DNA of 64,000 nucleotides from CAYQPF01 sp964419225 (GCA_964419225.1 CAYQPF010000003.1:49048-113047), one strand, 5' to 3'; positions 1-9,421 are shown, numbered from the stretch's first letter. The notes: generated by a model not told the origin, from the letters alone. A program made the numbers and translations.

Positions 1-590
1 AGGTAATTATTGATGAATTCAGGAAATATGGAGTAACAAACTACTATATGACTCTGAATTATAAGGGAGAGATGATCGAGGCTTATTTTAACAGTATTGA
101 AAAGGATTTCAAGATCAGTTATTGCCGTGAGAAGGAATTCTATGGGACTGCCGGCAGTTTGAAATTATTGGAAGGGTTTATTGCAGATACTTTTATTGTT
201 TCAAATTGTGATATAGTAGTAAAAGCTGACTATCATGACGCAGTTAATTTTCATTATAGTAATAATGCTGATTTCACGATTATTTCCTCAATCCAGAATC
301 ACAAGATACCCTATGGAGTGATCAGTTTTATCGAGGGTGGAGAAGTAACACAGATATTAGAAAAGCCAGAATACACTTTTACTATCAATACAGGAGTATA
401 TATTTTGAATAAAGAATGTTTAAAATATATTCCTGAAAACACAGTTTTTGATATGCCGACATTGATAGACATGCTATTAAAAGAGAAAAAGAAAGTATTG
501 ACCTATCCGGTAAATGAAAATGATTACATAGATATTGGTCAATGGGAAGAGTACAAAAAAGCAACTGAGAAGTTGAAGATCATGATTTAG
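1..590 (+). CDS. Sugar-phosphate nucleotidyltransferase, 3' part (start outside window)
   Basis: The reading frame is open from base 3 with no start codon needed, so the gene enters from the left edge; about 196 residues are visible. The visible part resembles the nucleotidyltransferase domain of PtmE/LegF-neighbourhood proteins, which activate a hexose-phosphate with NTP in nonulosonic acid pathways and often carry N-terminal CBS domains (here unseen). Supporting signatures are TLNYKGEMI, the GTAGSL loop, VSNCDI (metal-binding aspartate), IPYGV, an EKP triplet, NTGVYIL and the terminal DIGQWEEY. A cytidylyltransferase follows 10 bp later, so the two are probably co-transcribed and act on the same glycan precursor pathway. 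The exact sugar cannot be told from this fragment. Confidence 0.85.
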   Translation, partial: VIIDEFRKYGVTNYYMTLNYKGEMIEAYFNSIEKDFKISYCREKEFYGTAGSLKLLEGFIADTFIVSNCDIVVKADYHDAVNFHYSNNADFTIISSIQNHKIPYGVISFIEGGEVTQILEKPEYTFTINTGVYILNKECLKYIPENTVFDMPTLIDMLLKEKKKVLTYPVNENDYIDIGQWEEYKKATEKLKIMI

Positions 591-600
591 GCAGATAACG

Positions 601-1308
601 ATGTATAAAGGCAGGAAGTTTTTAGCAATAATCACAGCCCGTGGTGGTTCTAAGGGATTAAAAGATAAGAATATCAAATCACTGAATGGAAAGCCTTTGA
701 TAGCATACACAATAGAAGCCGCAACAGAAAGCAACATCTTTGATAAAGTAATTGTATCAACAGACTCAGAACAAATTGCCGATGTTTCAAGAGAGTATGG
801 TGCCGAAATACCCTTTATAAGACCAAAGGAATTAGCAACTGATGAGGCTAAAAGTGCTGATGTTGTTTTACATGCATTGGATTATTATAAAAAGCAAAAC
901 GAGAATTATGATTATTTTATTCTGTTACAGCCTACTTCTCCTTTAAGAACAGGAGAAGATTTAAGCAATGCAGCAGATTTGATTCTGGAAAAGGGTGGGA
1001 ATTCGGTTGTTGGGGTCTGCGAAGTTGAACACTCTCCTCTCTGGACAAATGAACTACCCCGGAGTTTATCTTTAGAAGGATTTTTACATAAAGAGATAAT
1101 AAACACCAGACGGCAGGACTTGCCTGTGTATTATCGAATCAATGGTGCTTTGTATATTTGTAAGCCAGAAATATTTTGGGCAAGCAGAGATTTTTTTGGT
1201 GATAAGAGTTATGCTTACATAATGACTAAAGAAGCCTCTGTGGATATAGATGATGAGACAGATTTTTTATTTGCTGAGTTATTACTTAAACAAAGAAAGA
1301 ATGGATAA
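601..1308 (+). CDS. Acylneuraminate (CMP-nonulosonic acid) cytidylyltransferase
   Basis: This 235-residue protein has the usual length of CMP-sialic/legionaminic/pseudaminic acid synthetases, which join CTP and a nonulosonic acid to give the CMP-sugar used by glycosyltransferases in the cytoplasm. The N-terminal nucleotide-binding signature ITARGGSKGLKDKNI is near residue 10, followed by KPLIAYTIEAA, VSTDSE, and a LLQPTSPLR segment near residue 105, all typical of the family. It sits between a sugar nucleotidyltransferase and a PP-loop sugar amidotransferase, which points to a nonulosonic acid (legionaminic- or pseudaminic-like) rather than Kdo. No NeuB-type synthase is in the window, so the condensation step must lie upstream. 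Which nonulosonic acid is used remains open. Confidence 0.87.
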   Translation: MYKGRKFLAIITARGGSKGLKDKNIKSLNGKPLIAYTIEAATESNIFDKVIVSTDSEQIADVSREYGAEIPFIRPKELATDEAKSADVVLHALDYYKKQNENYDYFILLQPTSPLRTGEDLSNAADLILEKGGNSVVGVCEVEHSPLWTNELPRSLSLEGFLHKEIINTRRQDLPVYYRINGALYICKPEIFWASRDFFGDKSYAYIMTKEASVDIDDETDFLFAELLLKQRKNG

Positions 1309-1395
1309 GCTTCCGTTTATTGCAGATAGAGAAAATGCTCAAGTGTCAGTTGATGAACATTAAGATGAACAGATATTTTCAAAACAGTTTAAATA

Positions 1396-1422
1396 ATGGA
1401 CCATATGGACAATATGGACAAT
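1396..1422 (+). repeat. 9-bp tandem repeat, three units
   Basis: Three consecutive 9-bp units (ATGGACCAT, ATGGACAAT, ATGGACAAT) lie in the 161-bp gap between the cytidylyltransferase and the amidotransferase. The only open frame in this gap is a 20-codon one beginning at the ATGG overlapping the preceding stop codon, and it is not recognisable. The repeat has no evident function. Confidence 0.6.
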
Positions 1423-1469
1423 ATAAAAGCTGAAAATGTATGGGAGGACGTATTTCAGAAGGAGGAAAG

Positions 1470-2561
1470 ATGAAATATTGTACTAAATGTGTAATGCCGG
1501 AAACGAGACCCGGGATTACCTTCAACGAAGCTGGAGTATGTTCAGCTTGCATCTCTTTTGAGAACAGAAAGAAAGTTAACTACGAAAAAAGGTTTGAAGA
1601 GCTGAAAGCATTAGCAAAGAAGCACAAGAAGAATGATGGCAGTTATGATTGTATGATTGCCGTAAGTGGTGGTAAGGACAGTCATTTTCAAGTTCATGTA
1701 ATGAAAGAAGTTTTGGGATTAAATCCTTTACTGGTGACAGTGGAAGATAATTTCCCTTTGACAGATGCTGGTTCACACAACTTAAAAAACATTTCTGAGG
1801 AATTTGGCTGTGATTTGATCAGTATGAAACCCAATATGAAAGTTCAGAAAATAATCATGAAATATACTTTTGAAAAATATGGAAAGCCAACTTATTTTGT
1901 GGATCGCTATATATATACTTATCCTCTGCAAATGGCAGCAAAGTTCAATATTCCTTTGTTAGTTTACGGGGAAAATATCAGTTATGAATATGGCGGAAAT
2001 AACCAGGTTGAAACATATTCAGCAAAAGATCAAATCAATAACGGAGTAGCTTCAGGAATTGAGGTTGAGGAATTACTGGCACTTGAAGGTGTGAGCAAGG
2101 CTGATTTAAACTTTTTTGAGGCTCCAACCAGCAAAGAACTTGATGCATTGGAACCGATATATTTAAGTTATTTTGTAGAATGGAACAGTTATAATAACTA
2201 TCTTTTTGCAAAATCCAGAGGCTTTCATGATTTGACACATGAGTGGGTTAGAACGCATCATATAGAGAATTTTGATCAGGTTGACAGCAGAGCATATCTG
2301 GTTCATCCTTGGATGAAATATCCCAAGTTTGGCCATGCTACAGCGACAGATTATGCTGCAAGATTTGTTAGATATGGAAAGCTTTCCCGCGAAGAGGCTG
2401 TGGAATTAGTCAAAAAGCATGATCATAACCTTGACGACTTATGTGTAAGGGATTTCTGTCAGTTCTTAGGCTATTCTGAGAGCGAGTTTTGGAGAATAAT
2501 TGAGACCCATTATAATCCCAACTTATTCAAGAAGGAAAATGGGCATTGGGTATTGAAATAA
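1470..2561 (+). CDS. N-acetyl sugar amidotransferase (PseA/WbpG-type, PP-loop)
   Basis: The 363-residue protein belongs to the N-acetyl sugar amidotransferase family, which uses ATP and glutamine-derived ammonia to convert an N-acetyl group on a surface sugar into an acetamidino group. Visible signs are paired cysteines C4/C7 and C24/C27 in the N-terminal zinc-binding segment and the ATP pyrophosphatase P-loop SGGKDS at residues 66-71. The ATG at 1470 is preferred over one 30 bp upstream because a GGAGG Shine-Dalgarno sits just before it. In Campylobacter PseA makes the acetamidino form of pseudaminic acid, and the CMP-nonulosonate synthetase just upstream fits that role here. WbpG-type proteins act with HisH/HisF-like partners, and none is seen nearby. 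Confidence 0.85.
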   Translation: MKYCTKCVMPETRPGITFNEAGVCSACISFENRKKVNYEKRFEELKALAKKHKKNDGSYDCMIAVSGGKDSHFQVHVMKEVLGLNPLLVTVEDNFPLTDAGSHNLKNISEEFGCDLISMKPNMKVQKIIMKYTFEKYGKPTYFVDRYIYTYPLQMAAKFNIPLLVYGENISYEYGGNNQVETYSAKDQINNGVASGIEVEELLALEGVSKADLNFFEAPTSKELDALEPIYLSYFVEWNSYNNYLFAKSRGFHDLTHEWVRTHHIENFDQVDSRAYLVHPWMKYPKFGHATATDYAARFVRYGKLSREEAVELVKKHDHNLDDLCVRDFCQFLGYSESEFWRIIETHYNPNLFKKENGHWVLK

Positions 2562-2578
2562 CTGTTAATGTATTGTAT

Positions 2579-2610
2579 GCAGACCAGTCTGACAAGACAG
2601 ACTGGTTTGC
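2579..2610 (+). other. Intra-operon stem-loop
   Basis: The 13-bp left arm GCAGACCAGTCTG (2579-2591) pairs with CAGACTGGTTTGC (2598-2610) around the loop ACAAGA, with one G-T pair. No T-run follows, so it does not look like an intrinsic terminator. It lies 17 bp after the amidotransferase stop and could stabilise upstream mRNA or pause polymerase inside the operon. Confidence 0.6.
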
Positions 2611-2647
2611 TTATTGATACATTTAAATAATTGTTAAGGAACAGATT

Positions 2648-4846
2648 ATGAATTTCATGGAATGTACAGAACACTTTATTAATTTTTTAAATACCGTTGA
2701 TGCGAAATCTGTTTTACAAGTAAATACTTCTGAAAAAGAAGTAGGTTTTGTCGTATCACCCTGGTTATCTACATCAGTTCCCTGGTTTACATTAACACTT
2801 CTTCTTCTTTACAGGACAAGAGGATTTAAGTGTACCATTATTTGGGATGATCTTTTTTTTGAGAACGAAGCGGTAACAAAAGAAGAAAATGGATATATCG
2901 AAGTAGTTCTGGGTTATTTTAAACATTTCACAAACATAATCAAAGTTAGCGATCTAGAGAACATTCAGTTAAGTTTAAGAGAAATAGAAGAGGTAGATAA
3001 ACTGGCGATAGTCAATGCTATCTGGACAAAGCGTACATCAGTTTTTATTGAGAGAGAACAGGTTTTAATTCAGAGGTATAGAGAAAAGCTGGGGAGTAAT
3101 CTTAAGAAGATAAAGGCAGTATTTACTCAAAACAAATTCGATCATATAGTATGCCCTGGTGGGGTATATGGGAATAGTGGATTATTTTTGTTGAAAGGCA
3201 AAGCAGAATCAATCAGGATTGCCACGTACGATTGCGGAGATGGAGCACTATTTTTAGGTTCAGATGATGCTGCTTCTTATTTTAAAGATACAGTAAGAGC
3301 ACTTCAATCATTACACAATAATTCCAGTGGTATTGATCAGCAGTTTTTGGATTTCATAATAAAAGAAGCCAAGGAAGAGTTTAATCTTCGTTTGGGAGGA
3401 CTAGACAAATACAAATACCAGGCAGTTGGAACCGATGCATCTCTTGAAACAGAAGACTTTGAGGTGTTGATTCCTCTGAGCATAGATTGGGATGCCCCGG
3501 CACTTGACAGAAACAAATTTTTTGGGAGTCCTTCACAATTAGTTAGTGAAACGGTACATCACATATTAAACAACAGTAAGGTAAAAGTAGTTATCAGACA
3601 GCATCCTTACAACCGCTTTATTGACGGCAGAGATAGTTGGGAAGATTTTATTAAGACCACGTTTGTTGGACATGAAAAGAGAGTAATTTTCGTAAAAGCA
3701 GATGCGAAGATAAATACTTATGAATTATTAAAAAAATGCAAATTGGTCTTGCCTTATGTTTCCACTATCGGGATAGAGGCAATATTTTTTGGCAAACCAG
3801 TCATAATTGAGAGTAATGTCCATTATTCAAGTTTAAATGCAATTGTATCCGGCAAATCGAAAGAAGATTATTTTGCTAAGATAATAGAAGAATTACAAAG
3901 AGATAATCATACCATACAAGATAAGGACATAGATGAAGCTTATTTATATTATTATTTGTTTCAAATAGCTTCATTTGTTAATTCGAGCTTTACCCCTCAA
4001 CCTCAGGATTATGAAGTATGGGTTAAGAGAACTCTCAAAGAGCTTACAGAGGATGAGCATTTACAAGTCATAATGGAGTCATTAATCACAACGAAGCCTG
4101 TAGCTTTGATAAATGTTGAAAAGCTATACAAAGAAAAGAAGGTAAAGGAACCTGTTGAAAACGTGCAGTTGGAAGCTAGTGCAAAAAAGGGAGACTTATC
4201 TGATTTTGTTGATGTTTCCTTTGGTAAAAGCGTTCAACTCATAGGGATGAGAAATATCGAAATTGGTAAGGGAACTGTGATTGGTGATGACACCTGGTTG
4301 AATATCTGTCAAAGAGATGACAAAATCAGAATGAAAATTGGCAAATGTACTCTTATAGGCAGAAGGTCAATGGTTTCAACAGGTGGCTATTTGGAGATTG
4401 GTGATTATTGTGTTTTTGCACCTAATGTCTATGTTTCCGATGCAGATCATGTTTATCAGGACATAACCTTGCCTATAATGCAGCAGGGAGCGACTTTAAA
4501 CCGAAGTGTGATTGTTGAAGATAATTGTTGGCTGGGTATAAATGTAGTGGTTTCTGGGAATGTCATTGTTGGCAGAGGTAGTGTGATCGCTGCGAACAGT
4601 GTGGTTTTAAAGGATGTTCCACCATTTAGTGTAGTTGCCGGGAATCCGGCAAAAGTAATTAAAATGTATAATTCCCAGACAAAAGTATGGGATAAAGTTA
4701 AATCTGAAGATGTTTTATTACATCTTCTCAGAATCAGAACTACTTACATGATTCCATCGAAGGAAGAATATAGTCAGATACTTGCAAAAAATGCCAAGTT
4801 GGGAAGAATCGATCCCATAGTTGGTGGTAATGGAATTTGCATTTAG
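2648..4846 (+). CDS. Polysaccharide biosynthesis protein fused to a hexapeptide-repeat O-acetyltransferase
   Basis: This 732-residue protein has two parts. Residues ~1-470 resemble a capsule/surface polysaccharide biosynthesis GT-B-like domain: a VVIRQHPYNRF segment near 313 and, near 375-395, a CKLVLPYVSTIGIEAIFFG segment like the end of TagB/CapA-type folds. Residues ~530-690 form a left-handed beta helix with repeated IGxxT/VIG hexads, the catalytic-type histidine segment VSDADHVYQD, and the terminal VVAGNPAKVIK signature of WbbJ/maltose-type acetyltransferases, which use acetyl-CoA to O-acetylate sugars. The hexapeptide domain is well supported; the function of the N-terminal half is inferred only from fold-like motifs. 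It is probably part of the same operon as the nonulosonate genes, suggesting one polypeptide that adds and acetylates a residue. Confidence 0.75.
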   Translation: MNFMECTEHFINFLNTVDAKSVLQVNTSEKEVGFVVSPWLSTSVPWFTLTLLLLYRTRGFKCTIIWDDLFFENEAVTKEENGYIEVVLGYFKHFTNIIKVSDLENIQLSLREIEEVDKLAIVNAIWTKRTSVFIEREQVLIQRYREKLGSNLKKIKAVFTQNKFDHIVCPGGVYGNSGLFLLKGKAESIRIATYDCGDGALFLGSDDAASYFKDTVRALQSLHNNSSGIDQQFLDFIIKEAKEEFNLRLGGLDKYKYQAVGTDASLETEDFEVLIPLSIDWDAPALDRNKFFGSPSQLVSETVHHILNNSKVKVVIRQHPYNRFIDGRDSWEDFIKTTFVGHEKRVIFVKADAKINTYELLKKCKLVLPYVSTIGIEAIFFGKPVIIESNVHYSSLNAIVSGKSKEDYFAKIIEELQRDNHTIQDKDIDEAYLYYYLFQIASFVNSSFTPQPQDYEVWVKRTLKELTEDEHLQVIMESLITTKPVALINVEKLYKEKKVKEPVENVQLEASAKKGDLSDFVDVSFGKSVQLIGMRNIEIGKGTVIGDDTWLNICQRDDKIRMKIGKCTLIGRRSMVSTGGYLEIGDYCVFAPNVYVSDADHVYQDITLPIMQQGATLNRSVIVEDNCWLGINVVVSGNVIVGRGSVIAANSVVLKDVPPFSVVAGNPAKVIKMYNSQTKVWDKVKSEDVLLHLLRIRTTYMIPSKEEYSQILAKNAKLGRIDPIVGGNGICI

Positions 4847-4885
4847 ACAAATAACCAGCAGAAAAAATACAATAAAGGGGATAAC

Positions 4886-5644
4886 ATGAATACTAAGCAA
4901 TATCAGTCATACAACACTTATGTTGAAGTCAACAACCAATGGTATGATCCAATTATAGCCGGAGCTGACACCTTAAAACACTTTCTATTTAACAGAACTG
5001 TCTATGATGGCGTTAACAGTGTACTGACCAGATTGGAAATGGATGATTATTCTAAATTTTTAAGCAGATTTTTAAGTAAAGGTATAGAGAGTTTTGGAAG
5101 TCATTGGAGATATGCGGACATTTGTACAGTTCTATACACTTTAAGTAAGAAGTTAGAAATTCGCAGTTATTTGGAAATTGGAGTCAGACGTGGTAGAAGT
5201 ATGGGAATGGTAGTGGCAAATAATCCGAATGTCAGCATTGTTGGTTTTGACATGTGGCAACAGGATTATGCAGGCATGAAGAATCCTGGACCTGAATATG
5301 TGGAAGCAGAAATGAGAAAGCTTGGTCTGCAGGTTCCGGTGGAATTTGTTTCCGGGAATTCACATGTTACTCTGAAGGAATTTTTCAGAAAGAATCCTGA
5401 CAGATTTTTCGATCTGATCACAGTAGATGGTGATCATAGTTTTGATGGTGCAGTTGAAGATATTATGGATGTTTTACCGCATTTGAGTATAGGTGGAGTT
5501 ATTGTATTTGATGATATAGCTCATCCACAGCACAAATATTTAGCAGAGGTATGGGCACAGTGTGTGGGCAGTAACGATGCATACTCATCATATAGTTTTA
5601 CAGACATTGGATATGGTGTATCTTTTGCTGTAAAAAAAAGATAG
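4886..5644 (+). CDS. Class I SAM-dependent methyltransferase (Methyltransf_24-like)
   Basis: This is a 252-residue Rossmann-fold methyltransferase-like protein. The SAM-binding motif I region reads YLEIGVRRGRSMG near residue 92, a VGFDMW acidic-strand end follows near 119, and LITVDGDHSFDGAVEDI with GGVIVFDDI provides the later motifs seen in Methyltransf_24 and cephalosporin-hydroxylase-like (CmcI) proteins. The start has an AAGGGG Shine-Dalgarno 7 bp upstream. Its place between an acetyltransferase fusion and an SDR epimerase suggests methylation of a sugar hydroxyl in the glycan. The substrate is unknown; a hydroxylase-like role cannot be excluded because this family is functionally mixed. 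Confidence 0.78.
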   Translation: MNTKQYQSYNTYVEVNNQWYDPIIAGADTLKHFLFNRTVYDGVNSVLTRLEMDDYSKFLSRFLSKGIESFGSHWRYADICTVLYTLSKKLEIRSYLEIGVRRGRSMGMVVANNPNVSIVGFDMWQQDYAGMKNPGPEYVEAEMRKLGLQVPVEFVSGNSHVTLKEFFRKNPDRFFDLITVDGDHSFDGAVEDIMDVLPHLSIGGVIVFDDIAHPQHKYLAEVWAQCVGSNDAYSSYSFTDIGYGVSFAVKKR

Positions 5645-5671
5645 TTACATTAGGATAAATGGGAGAAACGG

Positions 5672-6580
5672 ATGACGACTCAGAAAGTGCTGATTACAGG
5701 TGTGAACGGTTTTATTGGCAGTAATATTGCCATGGTGTTGAAAAGTAGTTTTAAGATCATTGGTTTGGATACAGGTTCAACAGATTTATCGGGATCGGTT
5801 GATTTTTATTTCCAAATGGTATTGCCAAGTTCAGATCTGGAAGGATTAATCAAAACTTTTGAACCGGATTATTGTGTGCATTGTGCCGGTTCAGCTTCTG
5901 TAGGAAATTCGATGACTTCTCCAGGCATGGATTTTAATGCCGGACCAACAGCGGTATTTAACTTGTTGGATTCCATCAGAAAAGCAGAAACAAAATGCAA
6001 AGTTATTTTCTTATCCAGTGCAGCGGTGTATGGTAATCCGCAGATTTTACCTGTTAGTGAAACACATGCGTTAAAGCCTATCTCCCCATATGGTTATCAT
6101 AAAATGATCAGTGAAAAAATACTGGAAGAATTTGCAGAGATATATGGTATTAATTCTATCGTTCTAAGAGTATTTTCCTGTTATGGAAATGGACTTAAGA
6201 AGCAATTACTTTGGGACATGGCCAATAAAATAGTCAACAATAAGACCCTTGAACTTGACGGATCAGGGAATGAGACCAGAGATTTTATTCATGTGTCTGA
6301 CCTGGCAGAGCTGATTAAGCTGATGATCAACTTAAAAATTGAAAAAGGTATTTATAATGTGGCTGGCGGTAAAGAAATTTCCATAAATGAAGTAGCAAGT
6401 TTGATGATAAAGCACCTAAAGAAGCAAGACTTAGAAATTAATTTCTCTGGGAATAATAGAATTGGCGATCCCTTAAACTGGGTTGCAGATGTGAAAAACA
6501 TAAAGAATCTTGGATTTAATCCTTCTATAGAGATTGAATGTGGGATTAAAAACTATTGTGAATGGTATAATAATTTATAA
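5672..6580 (+). CDS. NAD-dependent epimerase/dehydratase (extended SDR)
   Basis: This 302-residue extended short-chain dehydrogenase/reductase has the N-terminal dinucleotide-binding glycines G10-x2-G13-x2-G16 and the catalytic Y140-x3-K144 pair preceded by a FLSSAAVYG segment that supplies the serine. The C-terminal substrate domain includes TRDFIHVSDLAELI and GIYNVAGG, as in UDP-glucose 4-epimerase and dTDP-sugar dehydratase relatives. These enzymes interconvert nucleotide sugars in the cytoplasm. It follows the methyltransferase by 27 bp and precedes the first large glycosyltransferase, so it probably makes a donor sugar for that machinery. Which nucleotide sugar is handled cannot be read from the sequence. 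Confidence 0.88.
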   Translation: MTTQKVLITGVNGFIGSNIAMVLKSSFKIIGLDTGSTDLSGSVDFYFQMVLPSSDLEGLIKTFEPDYCVHCAGSASVGNSMTSPGMDFNAGPTAVFNLLDSIRKAETKCKVIFLSSAAVYGNPQILPVSETHALKPISPYGYHKMISEKILEEFAEIYGINSIVLRVFSCYGNGLKKQLLWDMANKIVNNKTLELDGSGNETRDFIHVSDLAELIKLMINLKIEKGIYNVAGGKEISINEVASLMIKHLKKQDLEINFSGNNRIGDPLNWVADVKNIKNLGFNPSIEIECGIKNYCEWYNNL

Positions 6581-6607
6581 AGTTTCATTTGTGGAAGGGG
6601 ACAGACT

Positions 6608-9406
6608 ATGAAAAAGATAAAATTAGGGATTCCACCCTTAGGAGACAGTTCCTGGCCGGGTGGGGTAAATTATGTTATAAATATAGTAAAAGCATTGCAA
6701 AGTAATAATAATAAAGAAGAAACTGAGTTATATTTTGTAATAGACAAAAATACCATAAAATCAATAAATTTGTATGAAAGTATTCTCCCAGATTTCAGAA
6801 GAGTAATTTTTGTGGGCGACAAGAACCAGACAGCAGATAAATTATTTGGCAGCAAAGTCGTGTATTCAGAAGAATTTAGTAAAATTTTTGACATAATAGA
6901 TGTATATTTCCCAGTAAATTCAAATGTTATAGAAAGTGGTAACTGTATTTCATGGATTCCTGATTTCCAACACTTGTATTTACCTCAGTTCTTTTCTCCA
7001 GCAGAAATAGAACAAAGAAATGGATGGTTTGAAAAAATTGCCAACAAAGCTAAACTTACGGTATTCAGCAGTAGAAATAGTGAAGATGATTTTAATAAAT
7101 TTTATCCCCAACACATTGGTAAAACAAAAGTTCTGAATTTTTATACAAAATTTGAAACTGATATTTTTAAGAATGACCCGCACTTAATTGCAAAAAAATA
7201 TTCTTTACCTGACAAATTTTTGATCAATTGTAATCAATTTTGGATACATAAGGATCATAAAACAGTGTTTGAAGCAATCGCAAAACTGAATAAACTGGGA
7301 ATCAAGATGAACTTAGTCTGTACAGGCACAATGAAAGATTATCGTTTTATGGACTATTGTGATAACATAAAAAAATACATTAATGAGTTGGGAATTGAGG
7401 ACCAGGTTTTTCTTTTGGGATTAATCCCGCGAGATGACCAAATTCAGTTGATCAGAAAGAGCAGTGCGATAATACAATCCTCCTGGTTTGAAGGTTGGAG
7501 CACAGTAGTTGAGGATGGCAGAGCTTTAGGTAAGATCATGATAATGTCTGATATCGGTGTTCATCTTGAGCAAAATCCGGAATACGGCTTATATTTCAAA
7601 AAAGGCTCATCAGATGATTTAATCAAAGTACTTTCTGAAATATCCCTTGAATTACAATCTGGTCCTGATAAAATAGCTGAAGAACGGGCTTTTAAAATAT
7701 CTGAGCAACTACAAAGCAAATTTGCAGACGAAATAATTGAAATATTGAAAGACACCCTTTGTCCTGAAGAGATTGATTCAATTCAAAACAAGTATATGGA
7801 GTTAGAGAATTTTGCCCAAAAAGCTAACACACTTTTGGGTGATAAATTTAGACAAAAGACGTTAATGACTAATAGAGATTCAGATTTTGTACTCGCTACA
7901 AGTTTAAACCCTAAGGGTGGTGAGAATCAACTAAGGGCCTATAACAGTTGGGTTGACTTTGGATTTAAAGTATTATCTTTCAACAATAAAAGTGAAATTA
8001 CATTATTACAAGCACAGTTTCCCTCAGTTATCTTTTACGAAGTAACCCGTACAGCACAGGAGAAAGTAGGCAAACCGTTGGTTTATTTAGATGACATTCT
8101 GAAAGAATTAAAAAAGCTTCCGAACAAGCATTTCGGATTTATCAATTCTGATATTGAGTTCAAACTTGCTTCAATTGACAAAAAACTTTTAAAAGCCAAA
8201 ATAGAAAAGCAACTATCTCAGGGTTTATTATATGCCCAGCGAATTGATATTGAAAATGAAATCGATGAAAATGGTATTGAATACGATAAGGGTTATGATC
8301 TCTTTTGTTTTTCCAAGGAGACATTGGATAAATTATTTGGGTATGATTTTGTAATTGGTCTTCCCTGGTGGGATTATTTCTTTCTCACCTCAGCAATATT
8401 GAATTCCATACCGATAACGAAAATTAGTTTTCCCACTATCTATCATATAAAGCATGAATTCTTTTATAATAAAGATTTGTGGTATGAATATGCTGAAAAG
8501 CTCTTGGATTACATGAATGATCATATTCAGGATGAGACGATAAAATTAATCCGTAGCAAAAAGCAGTTAGGCAAAGATCAATATCAAAAGGCACTCTATG
8601 AGTTTAGTTTTGGGATAGTTGATCTGATTAAGCAAAATTCGTTATCTTTCAGTTCAGATGAGATTAAGAGTAAAAACGATTCACAGTTTAATTATCTTAA
8701 AACAAGTTGGGATTTTTTTGGCAAGGAAGATCCTTTTTGGGCTGTCTTAACAGTACCCGAGAAGAAGGGCAATAAATGGGATCCTGATGAATTCTATAAA
8801 CACGGGCGAAACAGTATCAAAGGAGTTCTTAATCAACTTAATGAGATAGGCATAAAAATAACATTTAACAGTGCTCTGGATTTTGGTTGTGGAGCTGGCA
8901 GACTTAGTCAGGGTTTATCTCTCTACTTTGATCAGGTTTATGGTGTGGACATTTCCTTCTCAATGCTCGAGAAAGCAAATGAACATAATAAATTCGGTAA
9001 AAAGTGCCAGTATATTTTGAATACAAGAGATGATTTAAAAATCTTTCCCGATAATTCCCTGGATTTTATTATTTCAATTATTACCTTGCAACATATGAAA
9101 CCTAAGTTTTCGCTTAGTTATCTGCGTGAGTTTATCAGAATTTTGAATGCAGGCGGAATTTTAGTATTTCAAATACCTGGGAGAAGATTGGGTTATTCTG
9201 ATGAGCAATGGAAGGAATTTAGAGAGAATCAGGATTCAGATTTGAATAAAAGTGGGCAGCCTAAGATGGAAATGAACGGAATTGGCAAGGAAGAGTTGAT
9301 TAAGCTTTTTGCTGAAAATAATTGCGAAGTATTAAAAGTGTTTGATGATGGCGGGTTAAATCCCCATTGGGAAAGCAATAATTATGTTGTTAAGAAGTTG
9401 TACTAA
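6608..9406 (+). CDS. GT4 glycosyltransferase / GT-A-like / SAM-methyltransferase fusion, 932 aa
   Basis: Three modules can be seen. Residues ~1-385 form a GT4-type GT-B glycosyltransferase, with LINCNQFWIHKDHKTVFEAI near 200 (acceptor of the phosphate loop) and the donor-site region SSWFEGWSTVVEDGRALG near 292. Residues ~415-665 look like a nucleotide-sugar-binding GT-A-like domain (LATSLNPKGGENQLRA, GFINSDIEF, LPWWDYFFL), less certain. Residues ~735-932 are a class I methyltransferase with motif I LDFGCGAGRLSQGL near 755 and a YGVDISFSMLEKA acidic turn. The start has a GGAAGGGG-rich Shine-Dalgarno. The fusion suggests chain extension and methyl capping by one cytoplasmic polypeptide in the same glycan pathway as its neighbours; the sugars are unknown. 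Confidence 0.82.
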   Translation: MKKIKLGIPPLGDSSWPGGVNYVINIVKALQSNNNKEETELYFVIDKNTIKSINLYESILPDFRRVIFVGDKNQTADKLFGSKVVYSEEFSKIFDIIDVYFPVNSNVIESGNCISWIPDFQHLYLPQFFSPAEIEQRNGWFEKIANKAKLTVFSSRNSEDDFNKFYPQHIGKTKVLNFYTKFETDIFKNDPHLIAKKYSLPDKFLINCNQFWIHKDHKTVFEAIAKLNKLGIKMNLVCTGTMKDYRFMDYCDNIKKYINELGIEDQVFLLGLIPRDDQIQLIRKSSAIIQSSWFEGWSTVVEDGRALGKIMIMSDIGVHLEQNPEYGLYFKKGSSDDLIKVLSEISLELQSGPDKIAEERAFKISEQLQSKFADEIIEILKDTLCPEEIDSIQNKYMELENFAQKANTLLGDKFRQKTLMTNRDSDFVLATSLNPKGGENQLRAYNSWVDFGFKVLSFNNKSEITLLQAQFPSVIFYEVTRTAQEKVGKPLVYLDDILKELKKLPNKHFGFINSDIEFKLASIDKKLLKAKIEKQLSQGLLYAQRIDIENEIDENGIEYDKGYDLFCFSKETLDKLFGYDFVIGLPWWDYFFLTSAILNSIPITKISFPTIYHIKHEFFYNKDLWYEYAEKLLDYMNDHIQDETIKLIRSKKQLGKDQYQKALYEFSFGIVDLIKQNSLSFSSDEIKSKNDSQFNYLKTSWDFFGKEDPFWAVLTVPEKKGNKWDPDEFYKHGRNSIKGVLNQLNEIGIKITFNSALDFGCGAGRLSQGLSLYFDQVYGVDISFSMLEKANEHNKFGKKCQYILNTRDDLKIFPDNSLDFIISIITLQHMKPKFSLSYLREFIRILNAGGILVFQIPGRRLGYSDEQWKEFRENQDSDLNKSGQPKMEMNGIGKEELIKLFAENNCEVLKVFDDGGLNPHWESNNYVVKKLY

Positions 9407-9421
9407 TCCGGAGGTAATATA

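Noticed and set aside
1302..1364. 20-codon frame overlapping the cytidylyltransferase stop
   Set aside because: It is too short and not recognisable; it could be a remnant of a lost gene but there is no way to tell.
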